From Phycisphaeraceae bacterium (GTDB lineage: Bacteria; Planctomycetota; Phycisphaerae; Phycisphaerales; Zrk34): 64,000 nucleotides of DNA. This document shows, in pieces, positions 45,513 to 54,982 of this stretch. The notes under the pieces are model-generated. The model saw nothing but the letters and a program-made list of their open reading frames with translations. It ran no database searches and was not told the DNA's origin. Position 1 is the stretch's first letter, and each line of letters begins with the position of its first letter. The DNA lies in contig JANQHK010000094.1 of the NCBI GenBank assembly GCA_028282685.1, positions 28,064 to 92,063 on the forward strand, written 5' to 3'. A program made the position numbers and the translations under genes.

Positions 45513-47519
45513 ATGCACCGTCCCTATGCCATCGCTGCTCCATCCCGCGAACGCGGCGTCGTTATGGTGATCACACTGCTGGCGATTCTCCTGCTGGTGG
45601 CGCTGGTGCTGTGGGTCCTGAACATGGGTGAACAGGTGGACCACCGCGTCAACGCGCAGCACGCGGCCGATTCCGCCGTCGCCGCCGGCTCCGGCTGGGT
45701 GGCGCGATCGATGAACACCGTGGCACAGAACAACCTGACCATCAGCCGCTACATCACCGTGGCCAACGTGCTGGACGGGATGCCCCTGGCCGTGGAGTTC
45801 ACCACCCACGAACAGAAAACGCTTCAGGAAGCCCTGGTCGCGCAGCTGGCGCGCGGCGTCGGTAGCGGCCCAACCGAATTGATGGAGCAAGTGCAGATCC
45901 TGCTGGAGCAGATGAACGTCGGACTGGAGGATGAAATCGCTCAACTCGAGCCGGTCAATGCGCTTTTCCTGGATATCGATGTGCGGGAAATGACCTGTTA
46001 CAACGCCCCGGGCGGGATGGGACGGTTGTGGCAGGCGATGTACGCCCTCGACGAAGTCAGCCAGGCCACCATGGAGAACCTGCCCGAACTGGCGCAATTA
46101 AACGCGGCCAGCGGCGGCGCCCACAACCTGCCCAACAAGGAAAAATCCCAAGCCCTGGTCGTGCCGATCAATCCGTATCTGCCTTACACCCGCGGCCAGT
46201 TCGATGATTTCCGGCGTCCCGTGCTCAACGGCCTGCTGCCGCTGGAAATCGACGACACCGAGGAGCGCCGCGGCCCGTTCGATACCGTATTCGGCTGGCA
46301 CAAACGCATCGGACATCGCGTCGGCGGCACCTGGGTGCCCGGATCGAGCAGCGGACCCGGCGGACGCGGCAACGTGCCCATCGGCGGCGGCGCCGGAAGC
46401 GGCACCGGTGGATCGTGGGTCGGCGGAACCTACGAGTGGACCCACTACACCACCTGGGGCTGGCTCAGCTACTACATCAGCGGACACGACTGGTTCGATC
46501 CCGAGCACGGACACTCCGGAACCATCACCAGCTTCGTCCACCACCACATGTACTACAGTCGGCTCGCCTGGTGGGTGCGCATGCTGGCCAACATCAAGAT
46601 CGACTACCTTTGGCCCGAAGGGCAGGACACCGACTCCGACGACGATGACCTGGATGATTTCGAGGACGAAGATGAGCTGGAGACGGTCATCGAGCCGCTT
46701 TGGGTGATCGATTACAACGAAGCGCGAAGCATTGCCGCCGCCGGTGAACCGGAAATTCGCGAAACTGCCTTTTTCGTCGTCGAGATCAAGAGCAAATACC
46801 CCAAGACCGATCCGCAGTTCATGACTCCCGGCACCTGGGCGCCCGTCACCGACAACGGCGCCCGACATCAACCTCGCGTCGTGCGCCGTAGCCGATGGAT
46901 GGATCCGGCAACATGGGGCGTCGAGAAAATCGTCTCGCACGGATGGCGCGATGAATGGACATACCGGAAATACTGGGATTCCGAAATCGACATCACCCCC
47001 ATTTCCGACGGCGAAGACGGATACGAACTCCAGACGATCTACCGTTACGATCACTTCTACTTCGCCGGAGTCAACGTCGGCGAACCGCTGGAAGTGCGCG
47101 ACCCCAACGAAGGCCTGAACCGCAACTCCGATGCGGCGCCGGCGCCGCTGAACCTGGTGCACGATTCGGTCTGGCGCGATCCGACCAGTCGGCGGGAGTT
47201 CATGACCTTCCTGGGCATCGCCTCGCGGGACGACCATCCGCAGGCCTGGGCCAGCGCGTTCCACTCCGGCAAGCCCCACGAGCGCGTGGTCGCATTGGCG
47301 CAGGCCAAGGTATTCAACAGCCACTCCTGGGATTTGTGGACGCCGATGTGGCGAGCCCAGATTGAACCCATTACCCGTTATGACCTGTGGATGAACGCAA
47401 TGGAAAACGGCCTGGGACAGGGGACCTCGGTCTCGCTGATCGATCTCGACGAAGTGGAAGACCTCTACGAATACCTGGACAGTCTGGAGCCGCTGGCGCC
47501 GGCCATGCTGGGACATTGA
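45513..47519 (+). CDS. TadG-like pilus assembly protein
   Basis: 668 residues. RERGVVMVITLLAILLLVALVLWVL is a TadG/TadE-type N-terminal helix after Gly, but with no Glu at +5. A periplasmic domain follows, with a Gly/Ser-rich stretch (about 270-310) and then an aromatic/His-rich block (WGWLSYYISGHDW, VHHHMYY). An acidic run (DSDDDDLDDFEDEDE) lies near 370-385. It may be a surface or pilus-associated protein. Three bases separate it from the next pseudopilin. Confidence 0.75.
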   Translation: MHRPYAIAAPSRERGVVMVITLLAILLLVALVLWVLNMGEQVDHRVNAQHAADSAVAAGSGWVARSMNTVAQNNLTISRYITVANVLDGMPLAVEFTTHEQKTLQEALVAQLARGVGSGPTELMEQVQILLEQMNVGLEDEIAQLEPVNALFLDIDVREMTCYNAPGGMGRLWQAMYALDEVSQATMENLPELAQLNAASGGAHNLPNKEKSQALVVPINPYLPYTRGQFDDFRRPVLNGLLPLEIDDTEERRGPFDTVFGWHKRIGHRVGGTWVPGSSSGPGGRGNVPIGGGAGSGTGGSWVGGTYEWTHYTTWGWLSYYISGHDWFDPEHGHSGTITSFVHHHMYYSRLAWWVRMLANIKIDYLWPEGQDTDSDDDDLDDFEDEDELETVIEPLWVIDYNEARSIAAAGEPEIRETAFFVVEIKSKYPKTDPQFMTPGTWAPVTDNGARHQPRVVRRSRWMDPATWGVEKIVSHGWRDEWTYRKYWDSEIDITPISDGEDGYELQTIYRYDHFYFAGVNVGEPLEVRDPNEGLNRNSDAAPAPLNLVHDSVWRDPTSRREFMTFLGIASRDDHPQAWASAFHSGKPHERVVALAQAKVFNSHSWDLWTPMWRAQIEPITRYDLWMNAMENGLGQGTSVSLIDLDEVEDLYEYLDSLEPLAPAMLGH

Positions 47520-47521
47520 CC

Positions 47522-48331
47522 ATGAATATACAACCACCTACCGGTCGTATCGCGTGCAAACGCCGAGGAACCATTCTCAGCGAGATGTTGTTCGTCATGC
47601 CGCTGTTGCTGGTGATTCTTTCTTTGCTGTTCTACATCGGAATGATGGTGGTGCGCACGCAGCATGCCTCGGTGATGGCCCGCTACGAAACCTGGCGGGA
47701 CGAGGCCGACGCCCCGGGTCCGTTCTGGAATCCGGAACACGCTCTCAACCCGGGCAGCGCCGAATTGCTCAACGAAACGTTTTACGCCGGGCAGGCCGAA
47801 TCAATCGATCATTACCATAACGGCCGTCATTTCACCGAGGAAACACTGGACCAGTGGATCGATGCCGCGATGGTTCTTTCCGTCGACGCGGGACAGGTCA
47901 CCGAAGACATACATTTCAGACCCCCCAACGGCGACCCGCGCAAACCCCACGGCCATCGCGAGGGATTCGTGGTCGTCCACGAAGCGAATGTTCCGCTGTG
48001 GCGCCGGGTGCACGGTCCGATTCGTCGCCAGCACGTGCGCATGCGCAGCAACTGGCCTCACGTGGAGGACTGGCGCGCCGGGCCGGACGAATGGCGATCC
48101 ATCACATCGCCCAACCTGCATCATCTGCGCGGTGTACGCGATACGTTTTTCCTTCCGTTCGACGAAGCCCTGGACGAAATCGACGAGGAGGAAACTCCGG
48201 AATACAGCGACTATCCCAACGGGCCGAGTCGCCCCAATAACGAACATCTGGCCGGAGCCATCCGACGCATGTATCTGAACCAACCGAGCTACCGCGGCCC
48301 GATCGTGCACGACGAATTGGACGACGACTAA
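47522..48331 (+). CDS. TadE-like pseudopilin, second copy
   Basis: About 269 residues from ATG 47522, two bases after the tadG-like stop. KRRG-TILSEMLFVMPLLLVIL has Gly at -1 and Glu at +5, a canonical TadE-type cleavage site. The rest is a periplasmic domain rich in His and Arg. A longer in-frame start upstream (47387) would lie within the preceding gene and is rejected. Confidence 0.78.
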   Translation: MNIQPPTGRIACKRRGTILSEMLFVMPLLLVILSLLFYIGMMVVRTQHASVMARYETWRDEADAPGPFWNPEHALNPGSAELLNETFYAGQAESIDHYHNGRHFTEETLDQWIDAAMVLSVDAGQVTEDIHFRPPNGDPRKPHGHREGFVVVHEANVPLWRRVHGPIRRQHVRMRSNWPHVEDWRAGPDEWRSITSPNLHHLRGVRDTFFLPFDEALDEIDEEETPEYSDYPNGPSRPNNEHLAGAIRRMYLNQPSYRGPIVHDELDDD

Positions 48332-48414
48332 GACGGAGACAGCGGCAACCGGCATCAACTTTTGCCTGCGCTGCGGGGCACACCGCCTCACGTCGTCGAT
48401 GAAAACAATAGCCC

Positions 48415-48972
48415 TTGACTGATTCCACCCCCCCGCCATCCCGACGCCGCCGGCGCATCCTGCTCTTCGCGGTGCTGTGGAGCATCTGCCTGATCACGGC
48501 GGGATGGCTGGTCCATTCCGCCCTTCAGCGACGCCAGCCACCGCAGGTTCGCCCGGCCGATTCCACGCAAGCCGGTGATCCGCGAACCGGCGATCCAATC
48601 GCGGCGCTGCTTCAAGGCCGACCGGCCGAACCCGACATGCTCGGACCGCAGGGAACCGCTGCCATGAAAGGCGAACCGGGCGATTTACCCGTTCCGCCCG
48701 ACACGCAGCGGCTGCTGGCCTATCAACAAACCGATGCCGGGGAAGTCGTCCAGACGGCGGTCTACCAGACCGAACGGACGGAACCGCTTGCTCTGATCCG
48801 GTGGTACGAAAGCCAACTCGAGCCAACGCCGTACGAATTGGTCAGTCAGAAGGACCAGGCCGATCACCACAATCGTCTTTACCATCAGCCGGGCCGACGA
48901 CTGCTGTTGCGGATCGCCCGTCGGGGCCGGACGGTTCGCGTCGTGGTCCAGTTGCGTTACACTATGGATTGA
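48415..48972 (+). CDS. Membrane-anchored protein of unknown function in the Tad locus
   Basis: 185 residues starting with TTG 48415. A basic N-terminus and a hydrophobic helix (about 14-36) are followed by a Pro-rich region and a C-terminal domain (about 85-185) of unknown fold. The 83-bp gap before it and the spacing after it fit the operon. No known Tad family recognised. Confidence 0.6.
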   Translation: MTDSTPPPSRRRRRILLFAVLWSICLITAGWLVHSALQRRQPPQVRPADSTQAGDPRTGDPIAALLQGRPAEPDMLGPQGTAAMKGEPGDLPVPPDTQRLLAYQQTDAGEVVQTAVYQTERTEPLALIRWYESQLEPTPYELVSQKDQADHHNRLYHQPGRRLLLRIARRGRTVRVVVQLRYTMD

Positions 48973-49007
48973 GCGCCCCCTTAACGCCTCCCGGAGCGAC
49001 CACCGCC

Positions 49008-49796
49008 ATGACCCAATCCCCCAATTCCGCTCTGGCCGCCCAGCAGAACAAGGGCAATTCCACGCTGGTGCTGATCGCCCTGGCGCTGGGCGTGGTGACC
49101 GTGATTCTCACCTTCCTGCACATTCAGAACATCCGCAAGCAGACCGACCAGCAGATGATCACGGTCTACCAGTTGAAACGCGACGTCAAGCCGGGCGATA
49201 AGATCAAGGAAAACCGGGACATTGAAGCCATGCAGGTCCCTGAACCGTCGGTGGCCAACATCAAGAGCAGACTGATGACAAAAGATCAGTTTTCGTCCTG
49301 GTTCGACCGCGAGGTCAAAAATCCCGCCAGCGAGGGATCGTGGCTGACGTTTGACCTGTGGGCCAGCGAATCAAGCGAGGGGGCTAACATCATCGTCAAC
49401 GAAGGCAAGCGCGCCTACGCGTTGCCGGTCAACAGCCGCACCGCCGATCCCCGGCTGGACATCAACGACTTCGTGGACATCCGCGCCACGCTCACCCTGC
49501 CCGGCAAAATGACCCAATCCATGCTGGTCATGGAGCGCGTGCGTGTACTGCGCGTCGGCGATCGCACCGTCTCACGGGACCAGGCCAGGCGATTAACCGG
49601 TTACAGCAACATCTCGGTTGAGGTGACGCCCGAGCAGGCCCGCCAGTTGGCCACCATCCGTCTTTACATCGAGCAGGGCCGCGGCGATTTCGAGATCGAC
49701 AGGCGCAACGCCGGCGACACCTACCGGAATCCCAAAATGCCAAACGGTGAGATCAATCCCGAAATCCTCAAGTTTGTCTACGGTCAGTCGGAATAG
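49008..49796 (+). CDS. CpaB/RcpC-like pilus assembly protein
   Basis: 262 residues from ATG 49008. A hydrophobic helix (about 18-42) leads to an SAF-type domain (VYQLKRDVKPGDKIKENRDIEAMQVPEP) and a C-terminal region with RATLTLPGKM and VRVLRVGDRTV, matching CpaB. It normally acts with an outer-membrane secretin, but no secretin gene is in the window. Confidence 0.82.
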   Translation: MTQSPNSALAAQQNKGNSTLVLIALALGVVTVILTFLHIQNIRKQTDQQMITVYQLKRDVKPGDKIKENRDIEAMQVPEPSVANIKSRLMTKDQFSSWFDREVKNPASEGSWLTFDLWASESSEGANIIVNEGKRAYALPVNSRTADPRLDINDFVDIRATLTLPGKMTQSMLVMERVRVLRVGDRTVSRDQARRLTGYSNISVEVTPEQARQLATIRLYIEQGRGDFEIDRRNAGDTYRNPKMPNGEINPEILKFVYGQSE

Positions 49797-49817
49797 TCGC
49801 CCCACCAAAGAGTCGCC

Positions 49818-51674
49818 ATGGAATTCTGGGTATACGACCAGACGAAGAACACGCAGCAGACGCTGGAACTGAACGGCGATCAATGGGTGATCGGCCGCGA
49901 TCCGGATTGTTCCATTCATCTCAGTGGCGCGTTCGTTTCCCGTAAACATGCGCGCGTCTTCCGCAAGGGCAACCAGTTCTTCGCGGAAAACCTCTCGCAT
50001 TCAGGCATGCGCGTTGCCGGGCGCGATGCCGTGGCGCAGCAACCGGTCCGGCTGGACTTCGGCGATGAGATTCAGATCGCCCAGTATTCCGTGGCGATGA
50101 TGCGCGCCGGCAAGGCCGACGACGACATCGACGACGAACGCGAACTGCACAAGCGGCTGGTCGCCTTCGAGCAGCAGGTCCATTCCGAATTGATCGACCG
50201 GATGAACCTGCGCGTTACCGGCCACCTCGACAAGCACGATCCGGCTTACGTGCGGCAGATTCTCCAACACCTCGATCAGATTCTCGATCGCCGTTCCGCC
50301 GAGATCGACGAGCACCTGAGCAACCACATGATGCGGATGTACCTGCATCGCAAGGTGATCGGCGAAGTGGTCCGCCAGTGCACGGGCAAGGTCCAGACCG
50401 AATACAAGGAGCAGATCGACGCCGCCGACGCCCCCAGGGAACGCGCCATTGCCGAGTTGCTCGGCTCCATGGTCGACATGATGCCGCTGATTTTCGATCC
50501 GACCAGCGTGCAGGAAGACCTGGTCATTGCTGAAGATTCCTTCGACGACCTGTTCCAACAGCAATTGCCCGGCATCTCGGCCTCCCTGCGGCAACACATC
50601 GTGCGACAGGTCGTCAGCAAGGACCTGCGCGACATCATGCTCGGCTTCGGGCCGCTGCAAGACCTGCTGGAAATGGCCAACGTCAGCGAAATCATGGTAA
50701 TCGGCAAGGACCGGATTTACGTGGAAAAGAACGGCGTGATCCAGCCGACCACCCGCACCTTCTTCTCCGATGAAGTGCTGATGAGCGTGATCGAGCGCAT
50801 TCTGACGCCCATCGGACGACGCGTCGATCAATCCACTCCGCTGGTCGATGCGCGCCTGCCCGACGGCTCGCGCGTCAACGCGATCATCCCGCCGCTCTCA
50901 CTGGTCGGTCCCTGCCTGACCATCCGCAAGTTCTCCTGGATTCCGTTCACCATCGACGACCTGATCGAGCGCGGCTCGATCAGCGCCCAGGCCGCGGATT
51001 TTCTCAAGGGTTGCGTGACCGGTCGAAAAAACATCATGGTGTCCGGCGGCACCGGCTCGGGTAAAACCACCCTGCTCAACACGCTTTGCGCCTATGTGCA
51101 TTCGACCGAGCGCATCGTCACCGTCGAAGAATCGGCGGAGCTGCGCCTGCCCCAGCCCCACGTGGTGACGCTGGAAGCCCGCCCGGCCAACGTCGAGGGA
51201 CGCGGTGCCTACACCATCCGTGACCTGGTGCGCAACACGCTGCGCATGCGTCCGGACCGCATCATCGTCGGCGAATGCCGCGGGCCCGAAGCCCTGGACA
51301 TGCTCCAGGCCATGAACACCGGACACGATGGCTCGCTGTCCACCGTTCACGCGAACAATCCCGAAGATTGCATGAGCCGCCTGGAGACGCTGGTGCTGAT
51401 GGCCGTGGACATGCCCGTCCGCGCCATCCGCGATCAGATCGTCGGCGCGCTCGATCTGATCGTGCAGTTGCAGCGCTTTCCCAACGGCCAGCGTCGCGTC
51501 ACGCACATCTCCGAGGTCATGGAGATCGATCCGGAAACGCACCTGATCCACCTGGAAGACATCTTCCACCTGCGCGATCCGGATCAGCCCCGCCTGCGTC
51601 ACACCGGCTACATCCCCACCTTTGCCGAGGAAATGATTCATCGGAAACTGCTCTCCGTGGAGATGTTCCTGTAA
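49818..51674 (+). CDS. cpaF: FHA-CpaF fusion ATPase of the Tad system
   Basis: 618 residues. N-terminal FHA domain (about 20-95: [26 protein letters not shown]) which binds phosphothreonine, then a helical linker, then the CpaF/TadA ATPase with Walker [13 protein letters not shown] (about 410), [21 protein letters not shown] and [16 protein letters not shown]. Main motor for pilus assembly. The FHA suggests gating by the Ser/Thr kinase encoded upstream. 22 bp separate it from tadB. Confidence 0.93.
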   Translation: MEFWVYDQTKNTQQTLELNGDQWVIGRDPDCSIHLSGAFVSRKHARVFRKGNQFFAENLSHSGMRVAGRDAVAQQPVRLDFGDEIQIAQYSVAMMRAGKADDDIDDERELHKRLVAFEQQVHSELIDRMNLRVTGHLDKHDPAYVRQILQHLDQILDRRSAEIDEHLSNHMMRMYLHRKVIGEVVRQCTGKVQTEYKEQIDAADAPRERAIAELLGSMVDMMPLIFDPTSVQEDLVIAEDSFDDLFQQQLPGISASLRQHIVRQVVSKDLRDIMLGFGPLQDLLEMANVSEIMVIGKDRIYVEKNGVIQPTTRTFFSDEVLMSVIERILTPIGRRVDQSTPLVDARLPDGSRVNAIIPPLSLVGPCLTIRKFSWIPFTIDDLIERGSISAQAADFLKGCVTGRKNIMVSGGTGSGKTTLLNTLCAYVHSTERIVTVEESAELRLPQPHVVTLEARPANVEGRGAYTIRDLVRNTLRMRPDRIIVGECRGPEALDMLQAMNTGHDGSLSTVHANNPEDCMSRLETLVLMAVDMPVRAIRDQIVGALDLIVQLQRFPNGQRRVTHISEVMEIDPETHLIHLEDIFHLRDPDQPRLRHTGYIPTFAEEMIHRKLLSVEMFL

Positions 51675-51695
51675 GCGGCCAAAGGACCACCCGCC

Positions 51696-52547
51696 ATGAA
51701 AGACCTGATCGACCTGCTGCTCATCTTCTGCTTTGAGATACTCACGGTGTTTCTGCTGGTGTACTACGGTTGGCCGATCCTGCGTCGTCGGATCGCCCGG
51801 CAGGAACAGCGGTACGACGTGGTGCTCAACAAGCAGTTGTTGATGGATATCCGGCCGCGCCATGCGATCTACGCCACCGCCGCCGTGATCGTCTTCAGCG
51901 GCCTCTTCGGCTACCTGCTGGGAGATAACTGGGTGTTTGGCGTGATCGGGGCGTTGATCGGCGTGTTCCTGCCGCACCTGTTCGTCCGCCATGTCGAGAT
52001 CAAGCGAAAGCGCAAACTCAACGATCAACTGGTGGACGGTATCACCTCGCTCGCTTCGGGCGTGCGGGCCGGGTTGACGCTCGTGCAATCCATGGAACTG
52101 CTGGTGCGCAACACCCGCGCGCCCATTCGGCAGGAATTCCAGCACATGCTCCGAGAATACAACCTCGGCATCGATATACACCAATGCATGCTCAATACGT
52201 CCAACCGCATCGGCTCCTCCCATTACCGGTTGCTGTTTTCAGCAATCGAGGCCCATCGCAAGCGCGGCGGCGACATGGCCGAATCCCTCGACCGCATCTG
52301 CGATGCCATTCGTGAAATCCAGCGCCTCGAGGGCAAACTCCAGACCCTCACCGCCCAGGGACGCAACCAGGCGATCTTGATGGCCTCCATGCCCGTGGTC
52401 ATCCTGGTCATCATGTACATGATTATGAAGCAGGAGACCGAGCAGTTGTTCACCGATCCGGTCGGCCGCCTGCTTCTGCTGATTTCCGCCGGGCTCATCG
52501 GTGTCGGCTTCCTCTGGATTCGCAAGATCATGAGCGTGGATATCTAG
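51696..52547 (+). CDS. tadB: TadB-type inner-membrane platform protein
   Basis: 283 residues, GspF-like T2SSF domain (about 110-260) with EIKRKRKLNDQLVDGITSLASGVRAGLTLVQSME and a C-terminal helical pair (LLLLISAGLIGVGFLWI). It follows the CpaF ATPase and precedes TadC, the standard Tad order. Confidence 0.9.
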   Translation: MKDLIDLLLIFCFEILTVFLLVYYGWPILRRRIARQEQRYDVVLNKQLLMDIRPRHAIYATAAVIVFSGLFGYLLGDNWVFGVIGALIGVFLPHLFVRHVEIKRKRKLNDQLVDGITSLASGVRAGLTLVQSMELLVRNTRAPIRQEFQHMLREYNLGIDIHQCMLNTSNRIGSSHYRLLFSAIEAHRKRGGDMAESLDRICDAIREIQRLEGKLQTLTAQGRNQAILMASMPVVILVIMYMIMKQETEQLFTDPVGRLLLLISAGLIGVGFLWIRKIMSVDI

Positions 52548-52551
52548 TCCT

Positions 52552-52690
52552 GTGGTTAACCGGTTAATCGGTGGATTGGTTAACCGGTGGATCATCAAGC
52601 CGAGTGGATATGGCCCAAACGCCTCTGACAACAGATGAAAGAAGAAACGGTTACGAATCAACGAGTTAACCAGTGAACCAACACACCAAC
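52552..52690. repeat. 8-bp-period repeat arrays flanking a short spacer between tadB and tadC
   Basis: Octamers gtggttaa, ccggttaa, tcggtgga, ttggttaa, ccggtgga run from 52552 to 52591. After about 60 bp, gaatcaac, gagttaac, cagtgaac, caacacac follow (52655-52686), which on the other strand are the same family, so the arrays are inverted. Similar to the array after leuA. Confidence 0.65.
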
Positions 52691-52691
52691 C

Positions 52692-53600
52692 ATGACCATC
52701 GAACTGTTTGACATCCTCCTGGCCTGCCTGCAGTGCTTCTCCGTCAGTTTTCTGGTTTGGGCGCTGTTCCGCACACCGCTGGTGCCCGAGCCGCCGGTCA
52801 ACCGCCGCATCGCCATCGCACTCGGCCTGCACGATCGTCAAACCGTCTTCGAAACCCCGGTGCTTAAGCAATTGCTGAATACGGCGCTGATGACGGCCAA
52901 GCGGTTTCCCTTCTTCCGCGATCGCATCCGGCGCGACCTCGAGGCATCGGGCAATCCCAACGGGTACAGTGTGGAGGAATACCTGGCCATTTGTCTGGCC
53001 TCGGCGATCGGTCTGATGGCTGTGTGCCTGCTCATTGCCGAGCAGCTTTTCGCCCAGTTCGCCCTGCTGGTGCTGCTGTTTACGCCGATGGTCGGCTTCA
53101 TGATTCCATTGATCAGTCTGAAGGATGCGGCTCTGCGTCGCACAACCAGCATCGCCAAGAACCTGCCCTACGCGCTCGATCTGATCGCGTTGATGATGGA
53201 GGCCGGAGGCACGTTCACCGAATCGGCCCAGACGCTGATCCGTGACGACCCGACCGACGACATGAACCAGGAACTGCAACTGGTGCTCTCGGAAATCGAG
53301 TTTGGCACACCGCGCGCCGCGGCCCTGACCAACATGGCCAATCGCATCCCGCTGGAGTCCCTGTCCAGCGTGGTGGGAGCGATCAACCAAGCCGAGCAGT
53401 TGGGCACCCCGCTGTCAACGATTCTGAAGAATCAGTCGACCATGTTGCGAAACGCGCGCAGCGTCCGGGCTGAGGAAGCCAGCGCCAAGGCCTCGCTGCG
53501 GATCCTGGTTCCCTCGATGCTGATCATGGTGGCCGTGGTGCTGATCGTGTTCAGCCCGCTGATTCTGTACTGGTTGAGCGGCGGCTCGACCTTGTCCTGA
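52692..53600 (+). CDS. tadC: TadC-type inner-membrane platform protein
   Basis: 302 residues. Membrane helices near 8-28, 100-140 and 275-300 bracket a T2SSF domain (NLPYALDLIALMMEAGGTFTES, LSSVVGAINQAEQLGTPLSTIL). It pairs with TadB. The 144-bp gap before it holds only the repeat arrays. Confidence 0.9.
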   Translation: MTIELFDILLACLQCFSVSFLVWALFRTPLVPEPPVNRRIAIALGLHDRQTVFETPVLKQLLNTALMTAKRFPFFRDRIRRDLEASGNPNGYSVEEYLAICLASAIGLMAVCLLIAEQLFAQFALLVLLFTPMVGFMIPLISLKDAALRRTTSIAKNLPYALDLIALMMEAGGTFTESAQTLIRDDPTDDMNQELQLVLSEIEFGTPRAAALTNMANRIPLESLSSVVGAINQAEQLGTPLSTILKNQSTMLRNARSVRAEEASAKASLRILVPSMLIMVAVVLIVFSPLILYWLSGGSTLS

Positions 53601-53641
53601 CCCTCAACACCAAACACCCGAAGAACGATATAATCGATGTG

Positions 53642-54544
53642 ATGACGTGTCTGATCGTACAAATACTCACCGGAGCCCGGCGGGGCCGACGCGAATCGTT
53701 TACCCAAACGCCGGTCAGTTTCGGCCGCAGCGCCAACTGCGACCTGGTGATCGATGTCCCCCAGGCCTCGCGTCAGCACGGCCTGCTGGTCTTTGAAAAC
53801 GACCAATGGGTCGTGGTCAATGAATCGCCCAACGGAACCACGGCCAACGGCAAAAAAGTCGGCTCCAAACCCCGGCCGCTGGGCCATGGCGACGTGATCG
53901 GCGTCGCTCGCGAGCCGATGTTCGCGGTCGGCTTTGAGGAATCGGCCGAAGCGTCGCCAATAACCGCGGACACCGCCAATGCCGCCCCTTCTGACCCTCA
54001 GGCCGATCATATGAAACGCCGCACCCGGCTGTGGATGGGCATCGGCGTCTACCTCGGCTTGATGCTGGTGGGAATGGCGATCCTCTCACAAGTCATGGGG
54101 AAGGACGAGAACAAAGGAGCCGGCATCCCCGAATTGCTTTCCGATACGCAGATCACCAAGGCCCTGACGGCACCGCTTGTTCTGCAACCCAATCAAGGAC
54201 GAGCAGAAAAATCCCTGGATCGGGCACGCTCGCTCTACAACCAACGTCAGCGCAGCGATAAAACACTCTATGCCTGCTACATGGCGTTCAAGCAGTACCT
54301 GGCGTATGCGGAGAAATCCAGTCTGGCAAGTACCGATCAGCTTCAATTCGACCAGACCGAGAAAGAAGTGGTGGACTTGGTCATCAACCAATACCGCGAT
54401 GCCTACGCCAACCTGAGCGTGGGGAAATGGAACGTTGCTGAATCGTCTCTGCGATATATGGTAGTGGAATTTGAACTGCCGAAAGCGATCAAGGACCACA
54501 TCAACCAGATCCTGCGCGTCGCCGCAGACAAGCCGGACAAATAG
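53642..54544 (+). CDS. FHA-domain membrane protein with TPR-like tail
   Basis: About 300 residues from ATG 53642 (GTG 53639 also possible). FHA domain at about 20-90 (FGRSANCDLVIDV, ASRQHGLL, NESPNGTTANGKKV), one transmembrane helix (about 128-150), then a helical C-terminal region with TPR-like character. Last gene of the Tad operon. Like the FHA-CpaF protein, it may read phosphothreonine marks set by the kinase at 42881. Confidence 0.85.
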   Translation: MTCLIVQILTGARRGRRESFTQTPVSFGRSANCDLVIDVPQASRQHGLLVFENDQWVVVNESPNGTTANGKKVGSKPRPLGHGDVIGVAREPMFAVGFEESAEASPITADTANAAPSDPQADHMKRRTRLWMGIGVYLGLMLVGMAILSQVMGKDENKGAGIPELLSDTQITKALTAPLVLQPNQGRAEKSLDRARSLYNQRQRSDKTLYACYMAFKQYLAYAEKSSLASTDQLQFDQTEKEVVDLVINQYRDAYANLSVGKWNVAESSLRYMVVEFELPKAIKDHINQILRVAADKPDK

Positions 54545-54722
54545 GGGACAAATACTGCGACAGATCGTTGGTTATCCTACGGATAAATTCCCGTTAAATC
54601 GGGGTTGATTTACATTTGACGAAGCTGAATTGCCCACATGACAAGGCACATCTTGTTCCATTTCATGGACTTATAGAACCACCAAGAGTATCGGGAAAGT
54701 CCGGGTATACAGCGGTTTTTTC

Positions 54723-54751
54723 TTGACACGACCAGCTTCCAGTTGTATGTT
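54723..54751 (+). promoter_or_regulatory. Strong sigma70-type promoter candidate
   Basis: TTGACA (54723-54728), a 17-nt spacer, then TATGTT (54746-54751). It gives a start near 54758, about 225 nt before ATG 54983. The 178 bp between the FHA gene and this promoter show nothing else. Confidence 0.65.
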
Positions 54752-54757
54752 TATTTT

Positions 54758-54982
54758 GTATCGTTTAGCCGGAGGTCAAGCTTTCCGCCTTGACTGTCCC
54801 GGGTCTCGAGCGAGAGGGAGCTCGGGAGTTTTTCCCAAAGGCATGAGTGTTGAGAGTGGTGCGTTCGGACTGAGCGAGCGAGTCTGTAGTGCTGTTTATG
54901 CCATTTTAGGTGGCATGCAGAGAGTCACAGATTCTTTCGTTTCAGCCGATCGATGGTTTCTATGTGGTTTTTGGAGAATGCC
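54758..54982 (+). other. Structured 5' leader with terminator-like hairpin
   Basis: Contains GTCAAG/CTTGAC (54775-54780 / 54789-54794), a terminator-like helix (CCCG 54798-54801 with CGGG 54823-54826, inner TCTC/GAGA) followed by five T (54829-54833), GGACT/AGTCT (54867-54885), and ATGCCA/TGGCAT (54898-54916). It could be an attenuated leader, a riboswitch or a short RNA ending near 54833. I do not recognise a known riboswitch. Confidence 0.45.

Noticed and set aside
54758..54982. Known riboswitch class in the structured leader
   Set aside because: No consensus of c-di-GMP, SAM, cobalamin, TPP or glycine riboswitches could be matched by eye.
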